Positions 7,381 to 15,063 of a stretch of 37,405 nt of DNA are shown here, one piece after another. Numbering within the stretch: position 1 is the first letter of the stretch; each line of letters starts with the position of its first letter. The notes under the pieces were generated by a model. That model ran no database searches. It saw only the letters and a program-made list of their open reading frames with translations, and was not told the DNA's origin. The DNA is from Anaerolineae bacterium (GTDB lineage: Bacteria; Chloroflexota; Anaerolineae; Anaerolineales; Villigracilaceae). The stretch lies in contig JAKLPV010000113.1 of NCBI GenBank assembly GCA_022013685.1, positions 1 through 37,405 of the forward strand, in the 5' to 3' direction. The translations under genes and the position numbers were made by a program.

Positions 7381-7661
7381 GATGAGACCGAGACCTGATC
7401 TCCCCATTCGCAACGCCCTATGCGGTCATGCGAGGTGGAAATTCTCAACCTGGAAAGCCCACAGTTGCAGAACTGGCAGCGCGCCGAGATGGGCGCTGTA
7501 ATTTTTAAATGCAAGGCAGGGGCTGGGTGAATATCCAGATGACCAGATCACGGCACGAAAACACAGGGGAACAAAGAAGGCCGAAGTCAGTCTTGCCGCG
7601 CCGAGGGGTGAGCTTGGAATCCGACGGCTTCTTGAAAAAATCCTGGCTTTTGCGGCACACG
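7381..7661. other. Gene-free junction between array and chromosome
   Basis: I see no supported gene, RNA or repeat here. A 69-codon frame at 7509-7718 runs through the secG promoter and lacks a ribosome-binding site, so I do not call it. The sequence may be remnant DNA from past cassette or insertion events. Confidence 0.5.
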
Positions 7662-7691
7662 TTGACGATTTATCGCAACCCCAAGTATAAT
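7662..7691 (+). promoter_or_regulatory. secG promoter
   Basis: TTGACG (7662-7667) and TATAAT (7686-7691) are separated by 18 bp, predicting a start near 7698. SecG has AGGAGG at about 7710-7715. It is the first strong sigma-70-type promoter after the cassette region. Confidence 0.75.
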
Positions 7692-7726
7692 GACGCAGTT
7701 AAATTAGCAGGAGGCTAAAAATAAAA

Positions 7727-7951
7727 ATGGCAACATTCATAGATATTGGTTTGATTATCACATCCATTGCACTGATAGCGAGCGTCATCTTGCAAAGCAA
7801 GGGCGGCGGATTGGGCGGCCTGACCGGCGCCGACAGTGGATCCGTTTTCACCGCCCGCCGCGGCATCGAGCGTGTTCTCTTTCGCGTCACCATCGCCTTG
7901 AGCGTCTTGTTCTTCGTTCTCGCCTTAACCGCCCTGTTTCTGGGCCGCTAA
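7727..7951 (+). CDS. secG: Preprotein translocase subunit SecG
   Basis: The 74-residue protein has the SecG layout: a first transmembrane helix (about 5-22), the conserved ILQSKGGGLGG motif (22-32), an amphipathic polar segment with ARRG, and a second helix (about 50-72). SecG associates with SecYE in the membrane and assists SecA-driven protein export. The length is normal for the family. AGGAGG lies 11 nt before the ATG. It has its own promoter and is followed by a structured terminator, so it looks monocistronic. Confidence 0.93.
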   Translation: MATFIDIGLIITSIALIASVILQSKGGGLGGLTGADSGSVFTARRGIERVLFRVTIALSVLFFVLALTALFLGR

Positions 7952-7970
7952 AACCGATTCAAACGGGATA

Positions 7971-8033
7971 AGAAAGGCCGCGCATCCGGGTTGGGCCGCA
8001 AGGCCTGGCCTGGGGCAGGGGCCTTTCTTTTGC
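7971..8033 (+). terminator. Structured terminator after secG
   Basis: AGAAAGGCC (7971-7979) pairs with GGCCTTTCT (8020-8028), followed by TTTTGCTT. The enclosed 40 nt contain a further GGCC-GCAA-GGCC tetraloop hairpin. The next start codon (8036) lies only a few bases after the T-run. Confidence 0.75.
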
Positions 8034-8035
8034 TT

Positions 8036-9727
8036 ATGAAAAAACTTCGCTGGCAAATTCTAATCATTACGATCACATTGGTTATTGTGGGGGTTTTGCT
8101 GGTCACGCAGGAACCCGGCCAGCAAATCTTCTTACCGCAACCAGCTTCAGGTGGGGTGTATTCTGAAGCATTGGTAGGCTCCATCAGCCGCCTCAACCCG
8201 CTCCTGGAACAGAACAACGCCCCAGACCGGGACGTGAATCGCCTGTTGTTTAGCAGCCTCTTCCGCTTTGATTCGCGCGGCCTGCCCGTTCCAGACCTGG
8301 CCGATTCCTGGGGCGTCTCACAAGACGGCACCATTTACAACATCTCGATTCGCGAAAATACATTCTGGCACGACGGGCAGCCGGTGACGAGCGAGGATGT
8401 GCTTTTCACCATCGAAATGATCAAAGACGACTCGTCCTTCTTCCCGCCTGATGTGCGTGAACTGTGGAAAAACGTTGAGATCAGGCAGTTGAACGAGCGC
8501 ACCCTGCAATTTCTGCTGCCAGAACCCTTCGCGCCCTTCATGGACTACCTGACCTTTGGCATTGTGCCGCGCCACATTCTTAGCAATACGCCCGCCGCAG
8601 AGATGGCCGCCGCACAATTCAATCTCAGCCCAATCGGCAGCGGCCCATACAAGTTTGACCGCCTGATTGTCGAAAACGGCCAGGTGGCCGGGCTGGAATT
8701 AAGCATTTTTGAGCAATACTATGGCGGCAAACCTTTCATCGAGAAAGTTATTTTTCGCTATTTCCCAAACACCCAGAGCGCGCTCCAGGCGTATCGCGAT
8801 GGCGAAGTGCTGGCGATCAGCGAAATTTCGCTGGATGTTTTAAACCAGGCCCTGGCCCAGCCCGCCCTGTCAGTCTATTCAGGACGGCTGCCCGAAATGA
8901 GCATGGTCATGCTCAACCTGAACAACCCCGAGAAACCCTTTTTGCAGGATGAAAAACTGCGCCACGCGCTGCTGATGGGCTTGAATCGCCAGAGAATCAT
9001 CGACAAGCTGCTGCTCGGTCAGGGCATCATCGCCGATGGGCCAATCTTCCCCGGCACCTGGGCCTTCTTCGATGAACTCGAAAGACTCCCCTACGACCCC
9101 GAAGCCGCCACCAACCTGCTCAAAACCAACGGGTACACCATTCCGGCCGGGGGCGGGACGACAAGAGCAGACCAGGAAGGCAACCCGCTCTCCATCACCC
9201 TGCTGCACCCCGACGATGCCCTGCACAGCGCTATCGCCCAATACATCTTTGAAAACTGGAGCCAGATCGGCGTCGAGGTGACGCTTGAGGCCTTGCCGTA
9301 CGAACAGTTGGTCAGCGAGCGTCTGAGCGCCCGCAATTACGACGCGGCCCTGATCGATATGAACCTGGCCCGCACGCCCGACCCCGATCCCTACCCATTT
9401 TGGCACCAATCCGAAGCGGCCAACGGGCAAAACTACGCTCAATGGGACAACCGCACCGCCAGCGAATTTCTCGAACAGGCGCGCATCAACACCGATTACA
9501 CCGTCCGCGCGCGCCTGTATCGCAACTTCCAGGTGGTTTTCAGCAAAGAACTGCCCGCCCTGCCGCTTTTTTATCCTGTTTACTCATACGCGGTCGACCA
9601 GCAGGTGCTGGGCGTGCAAGTCCCGCCGCTCTTCGACACCAGTGACCGCTTCCAGACCTTCCAGCGCTGGTACCTAGTAACAAGACGCGCGCCAGAAGCA
9701 ACCGTGGAGATACAGGAAGAAGAATAA
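8036..9727 (+). CDS. ABC transporter substrate-binding protein, family 5 (peptide/nickel type)
   Basis: The 563-residue protein has an N-terminal hydrophobic anchor (about 8-24) without a lipobox cysteine, so it is probably tethered by its uncleaved helix or an unusual signal. The mature part shows the SBP_bac_5 features: LNPLLEQNNAPDRDVNRLLFSSLFR, LADSWGVSQDGTIYNISIRENTFWHDGQPVTSEDVLFTIEMI-type segments, a GSGPYKF motif, and a C-terminal region with several proline/aromatic-rich strands. Family members deliver oligopeptides or similar solutes to ABC permeases, but no permease or ATPase genes are adjacent, so partners must be elsewhere. No Shine-Dalgarno sequence is present before ATG 8036; the start abuts the secG terminator. 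Confidence 0.87.
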   Translation: MKKLRWQILIITITLVIVGVLLVTQEPGQQIFLPQPASGGVYSEALVGSISRLNPLLEQNNAPDRDVNRLLFSSLFRFDSRGLPVPDLADSWGVSQDGTIYNISIRENTFWHDGQPVTSEDVLFTIEMIKDDSSFFPPDVRELWKNVEIRQLNERTLQFLLPEPFAPFMDYLTFGIVPRHILSNTPAAEMAAAQFNLSPIGSGPYKFDRLIVENGQVAGLELSIFEQYYGGKPFIEKVIFRYFPNTQSALQAYRDGEVLAISEISLDVLNQALAQPALSVYSGRLPEMSMVMLNLNNPEKPFLQDEKLRHALLMGLNRQRIIDKLLLGQGIIADGPIFPGTWAFFDELERLPYDPEAATNLLKTNGYTIPAGGGTTRADQEGNPLSITLLHPDDALHSAIAQYIFENWSQIGVEVTLEALPYEQLVSERLSARNYDAALIDMNLARTPDPDPYPFWHQSEAANGQNYAQWDNRTASEFLEQARINTDYTVRARLYRNFQVVFSKELPALPLFYPVYSYAVDQQVLGVQVPPLFDTSDRFQTFQRWYLVTRRAPEATVEIQEEE

Positions 9728-9732
9728 AAAAG

Positions 9733-9763
9733 GACGGGCAGCCCTCTCAGGTTGCCCGTTTTT
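9733..9763 (+). terminator. Intrinsic terminator
   Basis: ACGGGCA (9734-9740) pairs with TGCCCGT (9753-9759), with an extra inner CC/GG pairing, followed by TTTTTAC. It ends the substrate-binding protein transcript. Confidence 0.85.
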
Positions 9764-9770
9764 ACGCGCA

Positions 9771-10295
9771 ATGATAACCCCTGAGCGAGATTCCCGTTTT
9801 ATCGAAGCCGCGCTGCCCGAGTTGGAGACCTACCTGCTCGCAGAAGCATTATACTGGCCCCTGGGCGGCTCCCTGCCGCGCCTGACGCCGGGATCACTCC
9901 TGCTGGCCCTGCGCCGGGCAGAGGCGTTCGACCCGTTCGCGGCGCGCAAGTGGCAGGCGCGGGCGGACTCCATCCGCGCGAAGCGGCGCACAGCCTGGGA
10001 ACAGAAATCGCTGCGCGAAATACAAAACAGGCTGCGGCTTTGGAGCGCATCCACTGGTGAATGGCAATCCGCCGAAAGCGGGCGGCGCGCCGATTACCCC
10101 GGCGAAGTTCGCGGACGGGTCATCCTGCAAATCCTGCTCGACGAAGTGAATGCGCCCGCAGAACAAGCCGCGCTGGAGGGTCTGGACGCCTTCCTGCGCG
10201 CCAACCTGAAACCCGCGCCTTTTCTGTGGGAAACGGAGCTGGAAAAGACTTTCACACCAGATAAGTTCTGGTTTTTATACGGTAAATTAGACTGA
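9771..10295 (+). CDS. Conserved hypothetical protein
   Basis: The 174-residue soluble protein is rich in Arg, Glu, Ala and Leu, with several predicted helices and the segment FIEAALPELETYLLAEALYWPLG near the N-terminus. I recognise it only as the kind of uncharacterised protein found in Chloroflexota; no catalytic motif is visible. ATG 9771 follows the upstream terminator's T-run by 8 bp and has no Shine-Dalgarno sequence, so translation may be leaderless or the start may lie further downstream. It ends 15 bp before the peptidase gene and is probably co-transcribed with it. Confidence 0.75.
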   Translation: MITPERDSRFIEAALPELETYLLAEALYWPLGGSLPRLTPGSLLLALRRAEAFDPFAARKWQARADSIRAKRRTAWEQKSLREIQNRLRLWSASTGEWQSAESGRRADYPGEVRGRVILQILLDEVNAPAEQAALEGLDAFLRANLKPAPFLWETELEKTFTPDKFWFLYGKLD

Positions 10296-10310
10296 TTTCA
10301 AGGAGGAAAG

Positions 10311-11678
10311 ATGAGTCAGCACTTACAGGCAGCGCTTGATTATGCGCGCCAGCATGAAGCCGATTTTTTAGCCGGCTTGCAGGAAATACTCTCGTTTGGT
10401 TCAATTTCGACATCCGAAGAACATCTTGAAGAGATCGAAAAAACTGCCCAGTGGGTGGCGCGGCGGCTGGAACGGCTGGGAATGGAAAATGTCGCTGTAA
10501 TGCCAACCGGCGGTCATCCGGTTGTCTACGCGGAGTGGCTGGGCGCGCCCGGCAAACCAACCATGCTGGTCTATGGGCATTATGATGTGCAGCCGGTCGA
10601 TCCGCTCGATTTATGGCAGACAGAGCCTTTCACGGCCACCCTGAAAGGTGAGAATCTATACGCGCGCGGCGCTTCAGACATGAAGGGCCAGGTAATGGCC
10701 TGCCTGAATGCAATCGAGGCGGTCACGCAGACCGGCAAACTACCGGTCAATGTCAAATTTCTGATCGAAGGCGAAGAGGAAATTGGCTCACCCTCATTGC
10801 CAGCGTGGATCGAAGCCAATAAGCAGCTTCTACAGGCTGATTTCTGCCTTAACCCGGATGCCGGGATGCTGGGCAAAGACCACCCAACGATCACCTACGG
10901 GCTGCGCGGCCTGGCGTCTTTTGAGCTGACCGTTTCAGGCCCGGATCACGACCTGCATTCAGGCGTCTTTGGCGGGACCGTGCATAATCCGGCCAAGGCC
11001 CTGGTCGAATTGCTGGCCGGGATGCACGATGAGAATAATCACATCACCCTGCCAGGCTATTATGACAGTGTGCGCCCGCTTAGCGACGATGAACGCGCCC
11101 ATCTGGCAAAACTGCCCGTCGGCGACAACTTTATCAAACAGCAAACCGGTGTGCCGGAAGTCTGGGGCGAGACTGGCTATACATCCGTGGAGCGCGCAGG
11201 CGGACGCCCGACGCTCGAAATCAACGGCATGATCTCCGGTTTTACCGGCACAGGCCAAAAGACCATTATCCCATCTTCGGCGATGGCAAAAATCACCTGC
11301 CGCCTGGTTCCCGACCAGGAACCGGAACAGGTTTACGAGCAAATGAAGCGTTATTTGGACGAGAAAGCGCCCAAAACCATCCGCTGGGACTTGAAGATGT
11401 ACGGGGGCGGGCGGGCTTCAATTTCAGATATCCACAAACCCTGGGTAACCGCGCTGGAAAAGGCCATGGAAACGGTCTGGGGAACGCCGCCGCTGTTCAA
11501 ACGCGAGGGCGGCTCGGTACCGGTCGTCGGCATGATGCAATCTGCGATGGGCATGGAATCGGTTCTGACCGGCTTCGGCCTGCCCGACGATAACCTGCAC
11601 GCGCCCAACGAGAAAACCCACCTGCCGACCTGGTACAAGGGCACCGAAACGTTGATCCGCTTTTTCTTTGGGCTTTAA
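10311..11678 (+). CDS. M20-family metallopeptidase (dipeptidase)
   Basis: The 455-residue protein has the di-metal site of the M20/CPG2 peptidases: GHYDVQP (His90, Asp92), GASDMKG (Asp123, bridging), EGEEEIGS (catalytic and metal Glu155/156), a later Asp183 in NPDAG, and a C-terminal His near residue 430 in DDNLHAPNE. A dimerisation (lid) domain lies at about 200-360. Length and the H-x-D-V-Q-P sequence fit the dipeptidase/CNDP-like subgroup, which cleaves dipeptides in the cytoplasm. AAGGAGG before ATG 10311 is strong. The gene follows the 174-residue hypothetical by 15 bp. Confidence 0.9.
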   Translation: MSQHLQAALDYARQHEADFLAGLQEILSFGSISTSEEHLEEIEKTAQWVARRLERLGMENVAVMPTGGHPVVYAEWLGAPGKPTMLVYGHYDVQPVDPLDLWQTEPFTATLKGENLYARGASDMKGQVMACLNAIEAVTQTGKLPVNVKFLIEGEEEIGSPSLPAWIEANKQLLQADFCLNPDAGMLGKDHPTITYGLRGLASFELTVSGPDHDLHSGVFGGTVHNPAKALVELLAGMHDENNHITLPGYYDSVRPLSDDERAHLAKLPVGDNFIKQQTGVPEVWGETGYTSVERAGGRPTLEINGMISGFTGTGQKTIIPSSAMAKITCRLVPDQEPEQVYEQMKRYLDEKAPKTIRWDLKMYGGGRASISDIHKPWVTALEKAMETVWGTPPLFKREGGSVPVVGMMQSAMGMESVLTGFGLPDDNLHAPNEKTHLPTWYKGTETLIRFFFGL

Positions 11679-11725
11679 CCCAACTCTCTCAATCGTTAAT
11701 TTTTTAGAAGTAAAGGATGCTGTTC

Positions 11726-12604
11726 ATGGAAGATCGAATTATCACGTATGGCGGGCAGGCCCTGATAGAGGGCGTTATGATGCGCGGGCAAAGGTCACTG
11801 GCAATTGCCATGCGTACGCCCGATGGCGAAATCGTAGTGCATACTGAAAAACTTTCCGGCCTGTATCAATCGCAACTGGCAAAAATCCCATTCCTGCGTG
11901 GGGTCATCCTGCTCTGGGATGCACTCGGCCTGGGTATGAAAGCCCTGATCCGTTCGGCCAACATGCAAACCGGTGAAGATGAAAAATTGGAGGGTCCGGC
12001 GCTTTACGGCACCATGGCGCTTTCGCTGTCCATGGGAATCGGCCTGTTCTTCCTGGCTCCCTACGGAGTGGGCAAGCTGGGCGAGTGGCTGGGCTTGAAC
12101 GTTTGGGCCGCGGCGGTACTCGAAGGAATTTTTCGCCTGCTGTTGGTGGTTGCCTATATCTGGGGTATCGGGCGGATGGAAGACATCCGGCGTGTGTTCC
12201 AGTATCACGGCGCAGAGCACAAGACCATTAACGCTTTCGAAGCGGGCGTCGAGCTGACCCCTGAAAATGTCGCCAAATTCCCGCTGGAACATCCGCGCTG
12301 TGGCACCTCCTTCCTGCTGACGTTGGTATTGCTGAGCGTGGTTGTGTTCAGCTTCCTGCATCCGCTGCCGTTACTCTGGCAAATCGCCGGGCGGCTGCTG
12401 CTCATTCCGCTTCTGGCCGGAGTCGCGGTGGAATACATCCGCTGGACGGCAAACAACCTGAAATCACCGTTTGTGCGCGCCATCGTGCGTCCAAACCTGG
12501 CCCTGCAAGGGCTTACCACTCGTGAACCCGACCTGGGCATGCTGGAAGTCTCGATCCGCTCATTCAACGAAATGCGCCTGGCCGAGCAGCGCCTCAGCGA
12601 ATAA
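11726..12604 (+). CDS. DUF1385 (YqhQ-like) membrane protein
   Basis: The 292-residue protein matches DUF1385/YqhQ in length and motifs: an N-terminal ITYGGQALIEGVMMRG, three to four hydrophobic segments (about 88-108, 119-150, 200-225 and 229-248), and the conserved loop YHGAEHKTINAFE followed by HPRCGTSF. The His, Glu and Cys residues suggest a metal or catalytic site, but the function is unknown to me. An in-frame ATG lies at 11717; I prefer 11726 because AAAGGA then sits about 8 nt upstream. It is separated from the peptidase gene by 47 bp and from the exonuclease gene by 24 bp, so the three probably share a transcript. Confidence 0.85.
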   Translation: MEDRIITYGGQALIEGVMMRGQRSLAIAMRTPDGEIVVHTEKLSGLYQSQLAKIPFLRGVILLWDALGLGMKALIRSANMQTGEDEKLEGPALYGTMALSLSMGIGLFFLAPYGVGKLGEWLGLNVWAAAVLEGIFRLLLVVAYIWGIGRMEDIRRVFQYHGAEHKTINAFEAGVELTPENVAKFPLEHPRCGTSFLLTLVLLSVVVFSFLHPLPLLWQIAGRLLLIPLLAGVAVEYIRWTANNLKSPFVRAIVRPNLALQGLTTREPDLGMLEVSIRSFNEMRLAEQRLSE

Positions 12605-12628
12605 GTTATCCCTGAAGGATTGTGCAAC

Positions 12629-13432
12629 ATGTTCGACCTCTCGAATTGCAAATTTGCCTTTCTCGATCTGGAAACCACCGGGCTTTCCCCGTGGTTTGGC
12701 GACCGCGTTTGCGAGGTGGGCATCATCCTGACAGAGGGCAAGCGCATCAAAAAACGTTATCAAAAACTGGTCAATCCGCAACGCCCACTCTCCCCTGCAG
12801 CAGCCAGCACCAACCGCCTGAACGATGGCGAACTGGCCCAGGCGCCGCTCTTTAGCCAGGTGATTGCCGATGTGGATGCCCTGCTCAAAGATGCGGTGGT
12901 GGTCTGTCACAATGCCCAGTTTGACCTGCAATTTCTCGATAACGAATACCGCCGCGCCGGGCGCGAACTACAAATCCCCAACCTGATCGATACCCTGATC
13001 ATGGCGCGTGAACGCTTCAGCTTTCAATCCAACAGCCTGACCAACATCGCGGCAGAATTCGACATCCAAAACCCCGAAGCCCACCGCGCCCTGGCAGACG
13101 CCCTGACCGACAAGAACATCTTTTTTGCGATGATGGAATTGCTCCTGGAAAGCGGCAACCAGCTCGACGATTTTATCGGCATCTATAATTCTCCAGCCTG
13201 GCCGCAGGACGAAATCAGCCTGCCAACCGACCTGGCCGAGGCCATTAAAAGCCGCAAAAGGCTCAAGCTCTCGTATGTGGATAAGAACGGGGAGCATTCA
13301 ACCCGCCAGATCACGCCGATCGATGTGCAGGGACTGTCCGATTATATTTACCTGCGCGCCTACTGCCACCTGCGTCAGGGTGAACGCACATTCCGCCTCG
13401 ACCGGGTGGTCGAACTGCAACATATCAGTTAA
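12629..13432 (+). CDS. DEDDh exonuclease fused to WYL-like domain
   Basis: The 267-residue protein begins with a DnaQ/RNase T-type 3'-5' exonuclease domain (about 8-165). Its acidic residues are Asp13 and Glu15 in FLDLETTGLS, Asp99 in CHNAQFD, and His152 with Asp157 in AHRALADALTD, a complete DEDDh site. After a linker, residues about 205-267 (AIKSRKRLKLSYVDKNGEHSTRQITPIDV...YIYLRAYCHLRQGERTFRLDRVVEL) form a WYL-type, SH3-like ligand-sensing domain. WYL domains usually sit in transcription regulators or defence proteins and bind nucleic acids or nucleotides. The fusion suggests a nuclease whose activity responds to a ligand. ATG 12629 follows GAAGGA by 9 nt; a TTG at 12620 is possible but less likely. 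Confidence 0.85.
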   Translation: MFDLSNCKFAFLDLETTGLSPWFGDRVCEVGIILTEGKRIKKRYQKLVNPQRPLSPAAASTNRLNDGELAQAPLFSQVIADVDALLKDAVVVCHNAQFDLQFLDNEYRRAGRELQIPNLIDTLIMARERFSFQSNSLTNIAAEFDIQNPEAHRALADALTDKNIFFAMMELLLESGNQLDDFIGIYNSPAWPQDEISLPTDLAEAIKSRKRLKLSYVDKNGEHSTRQITPIDVQGLSDYIYLRAYCHLRQGERTFRLDRVVELQHIS

Positions 13433-13470
13433 ACCTGACAGGTGTCACAAAAAAACAGGTCATTTTATCG

Positions 13471-13499
13471 TTGCGAATTTTTCAAATCCCCGGTAAGAT
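13471..13499 (+). promoter_or_regulatory. Possible promoter for the aminotransferase
   Basis: TTGCGA (13471-13476) and TAAGAT (13494-13499) are spaced by 17 bp, each with four of six consensus bases. The predicted start near 13506 would place the following small frame almost at the 5' end of the RNA. Confidence 0.4.
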
Positions 13500-13508
13500 A
13501 AATAAACT

Positions 13509-13559
13509 ATGATGTTTTTGACCTTTGTTGTATTTTCCATAGGCATCCTTTTGCCATGA
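13509..13559 (+). CDS. Possible leader peptide (16 residues)
   Basis: ATGATG opens a 16-codon frame encoding MMFLTFVVFSIGILLP, rich in Phe, Leu, Val and Ile. Its TGA lies 10 bp before a strong terminator that precedes the aminotransferase gene, which is leader-attenuator geometry. There is no good ribosome-binding site, and the frame could be chance. Confidence 0.3.
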   Translation: MMFLTFVVFSIGILLP

Positions 13560-13569
13560 AGGTCATTCG

Positions 13570-13604
13570 GCCTGGCGGGTACGCATACCTGTCAGGCTTT
13601 TTTT
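13570..13604 (+). terminator. Intrinsic terminator or attenuator
   Basis: GCCTGGCGGGT (13570-13580) pairs with ACCTGTCAGGC (13587-13597) around ACGCAT, followed by seven Ts. It ends the upstream transcript or attenuates the aminotransferase gene. CCTGACAGG at 13434-13442 is exactly complementary to CCTGTCAGG in the 3' arm, so a competing long-range pairing is possible in read-through RNA. Confidence 0.85.
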
Positions 13605-13642
13605 ATCCCGTTCACCCAATTCGTTCTTCGTAAGGAGAAAAA

Positions 13643-14893
13643 ATGCAAACACCCTGGGAATATCGCTACGCCCACCGCGCCAGCAAAATGGGCAGTTCCG
13701 TCATCAGAGAATTGCTCAAACTGACTGATCAGCCAGATATTATTTCATTTGCGGGGGGCCTGCCAGCGCCCGAAGTATTTCCGGTAAAGAAATTCCAGGA
13801 AGCCTGTAACTACGTGCTCGAAAACCTGGGCGCAAAAGCCTTGCAATATGGCGCCACCGAAGGATATACACCCCTGCGCGAGATGATTGCACGCCATACC
13901 GGGCGGTACAGCGTGCAAGTGACCGCTGATAACATTATGATCACATCCGGTTCCCAGCAAGCACTTGATTTCATTGGCCGCCTGTTCCTCAACCGCGGCG
14001 ATTATATCGTGGTTGAATCACCCACCTATCTGGGCGCACTCCAGGCCTGGAACGCCTACGGGCCGCAATACATCTCCGTTCCATCTGATGAAAACGGCAT
14101 GGTCGTGGACGAATTGGAAGATGCCTTGCGAATCGGGCCGAAGTTCATCTATGTCCTGCCCAATTTCCAGAACCCATCTGGCACAACCCTGTCGTTGGAG
14201 CGGCGCAAAAAATTGGTCGAAATTGCCGACCGCTACGGTGTCCCCATTATCGAAGATGACCCCTACGGCCAGCTGCGCTATGATGGCGACCACCTGCCAT
14301 CTGTTGTCAGCCTGGATAGCGAATATCGCAATGAAAGCAACGGCCAGTATAGCGGCAACGTCATTTACATGAGCACCTTCTCGAAGCTGCTCGCGCCTGG
14401 GTTACGCCTGGCCTGGGTGATTGCGCCGCCAGAGGTCATTCGCCGCCTGGTAATGACCAAGCAGGCTGCCGACCTGCACACCTCCACATTTAATCAGATC
14501 GTGGCCCACGAAGTTGCCAAAGGCGGTTTCCTCGATGAGCATGTCAAGGTTATCCGCGCCACTTACAAAGAACGGCGGGATGTGATGCTCGAAACGATGG
14601 ACGAAATCTGGCCCAGCGAGGTGCGCTGGACCCGGCCCGAGGGCGGCATGTTCCTGTGGGGCATCCTGCCTGAAAAAATGGATGCCGCCGAATTGTTCAA
14701 AAGCGCCATTGAGAAAAAAGTCGCCTTTGTACCTGGCGCAGCGTTCCACCCGACCGGCGGCGGGCACAACACGATGCGAATCAATTTCTCTTACACCGAT
14801 CCAGATGCCACCCGTGAAGGAATCACCCGCCTGGGGCTTCTCCTGCGCGAGGAAGTTTTCAAAGATGCAAAAAAAAAGTACCTTTATGATTAA
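13643..14893 (+). CDS. PLP-dependent aminotransferase, class I/II (LysN / 2-aminoadipate type)
   Basis: The 416-residue protein is a fold-type I aminotransferase. Visible landmarks are ISFAGGLPAPEVFP (34-47), QYGATEGYTPLRE (68-80), ITSGSQQALDF (100-110), PNFQNPSG with Asn177, EDDPYGQLRY with Asp205 and Tyr208, and the Schiff-base lysine Lys248 in MSTFSKLLAPGLRLAW. The sequence style is that of the LysN/MocR-related group, which transaminates 2-aminoadipate, branched-chain or aromatic amino acids; the exact substrate is not determined. GTAAGGAG precedes ATG 13643. It is a single-gene unit between two terminators. Confidence 0.88.
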   Translation: MQTPWEYRYAHRASKMGSSVIRELLKLTDQPDIISFAGGLPAPEVFPVKKFQEACNYVLENLGAKALQYGATEGYTPLREMIARHTGRYSVQVTADNIMITSGSQQALDFIGRLFLNRGDYIVVESPTYLGALQAWNAYGPQYISVPSDENGMVVDELEDALRIGPKFIYVLPNFQNPSGTTLSLERRKKLVEIADRYGVPIIEDDPYGQLRYDGDHLPSVVSLDSEYRNESNGQYSGNVIYMSTFSKLLAPGLRLAWVIAPPEVIRRLVMTKQAADLHTSTFNQIVAHEVAKGGFLDEHVKVIRATYKERRDVMLETMDEIWPSEVRWTRPEGGMFLWGILPEKMDAAELFKSAIEKKVAFVPGAAFHPTGGGHNTMRINFSYTDPDATREGITRLGLLLREEVFKDAKKKYLYD

Positions 14894-14921
14894 TAAGCGT
14901 TGAAAAGAGTCAAAACATCAA

Positions 14922-14962
14922 AACAAGCTCCTCCCAGGTTTTCCTGAGAGGAGCTTGTTTTT
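14922..14962. terminator. Bidirectional terminator
   Basis: AACAAGCTCCTC (14922-14933) pairs with GAGGAGCTTGTT (14948-14959), followed by TTT on the + strand. A T-rich run also follows on the - strand. It separates the converging aminotransferase and KAS III-like genes. Confidence 0.88.
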
Positions 14963-15063
14963 CATCGGTAAGCATCAGTCTTCGTGTTCGGGGTGAAACT
15001 CGCTTTTGCCAATCAAATCAACTTGACTTAATCCCGGCCACGTTGAGGCAGTTCTGTTCCATA

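Noticed and set aside
7381-7661. Small RNA such as SRP RNA or 6S RNA between the array and secG
   Set aside because: The conserved SRP GGAAGG...GCAGC loop and other hallmark sequences are missing.
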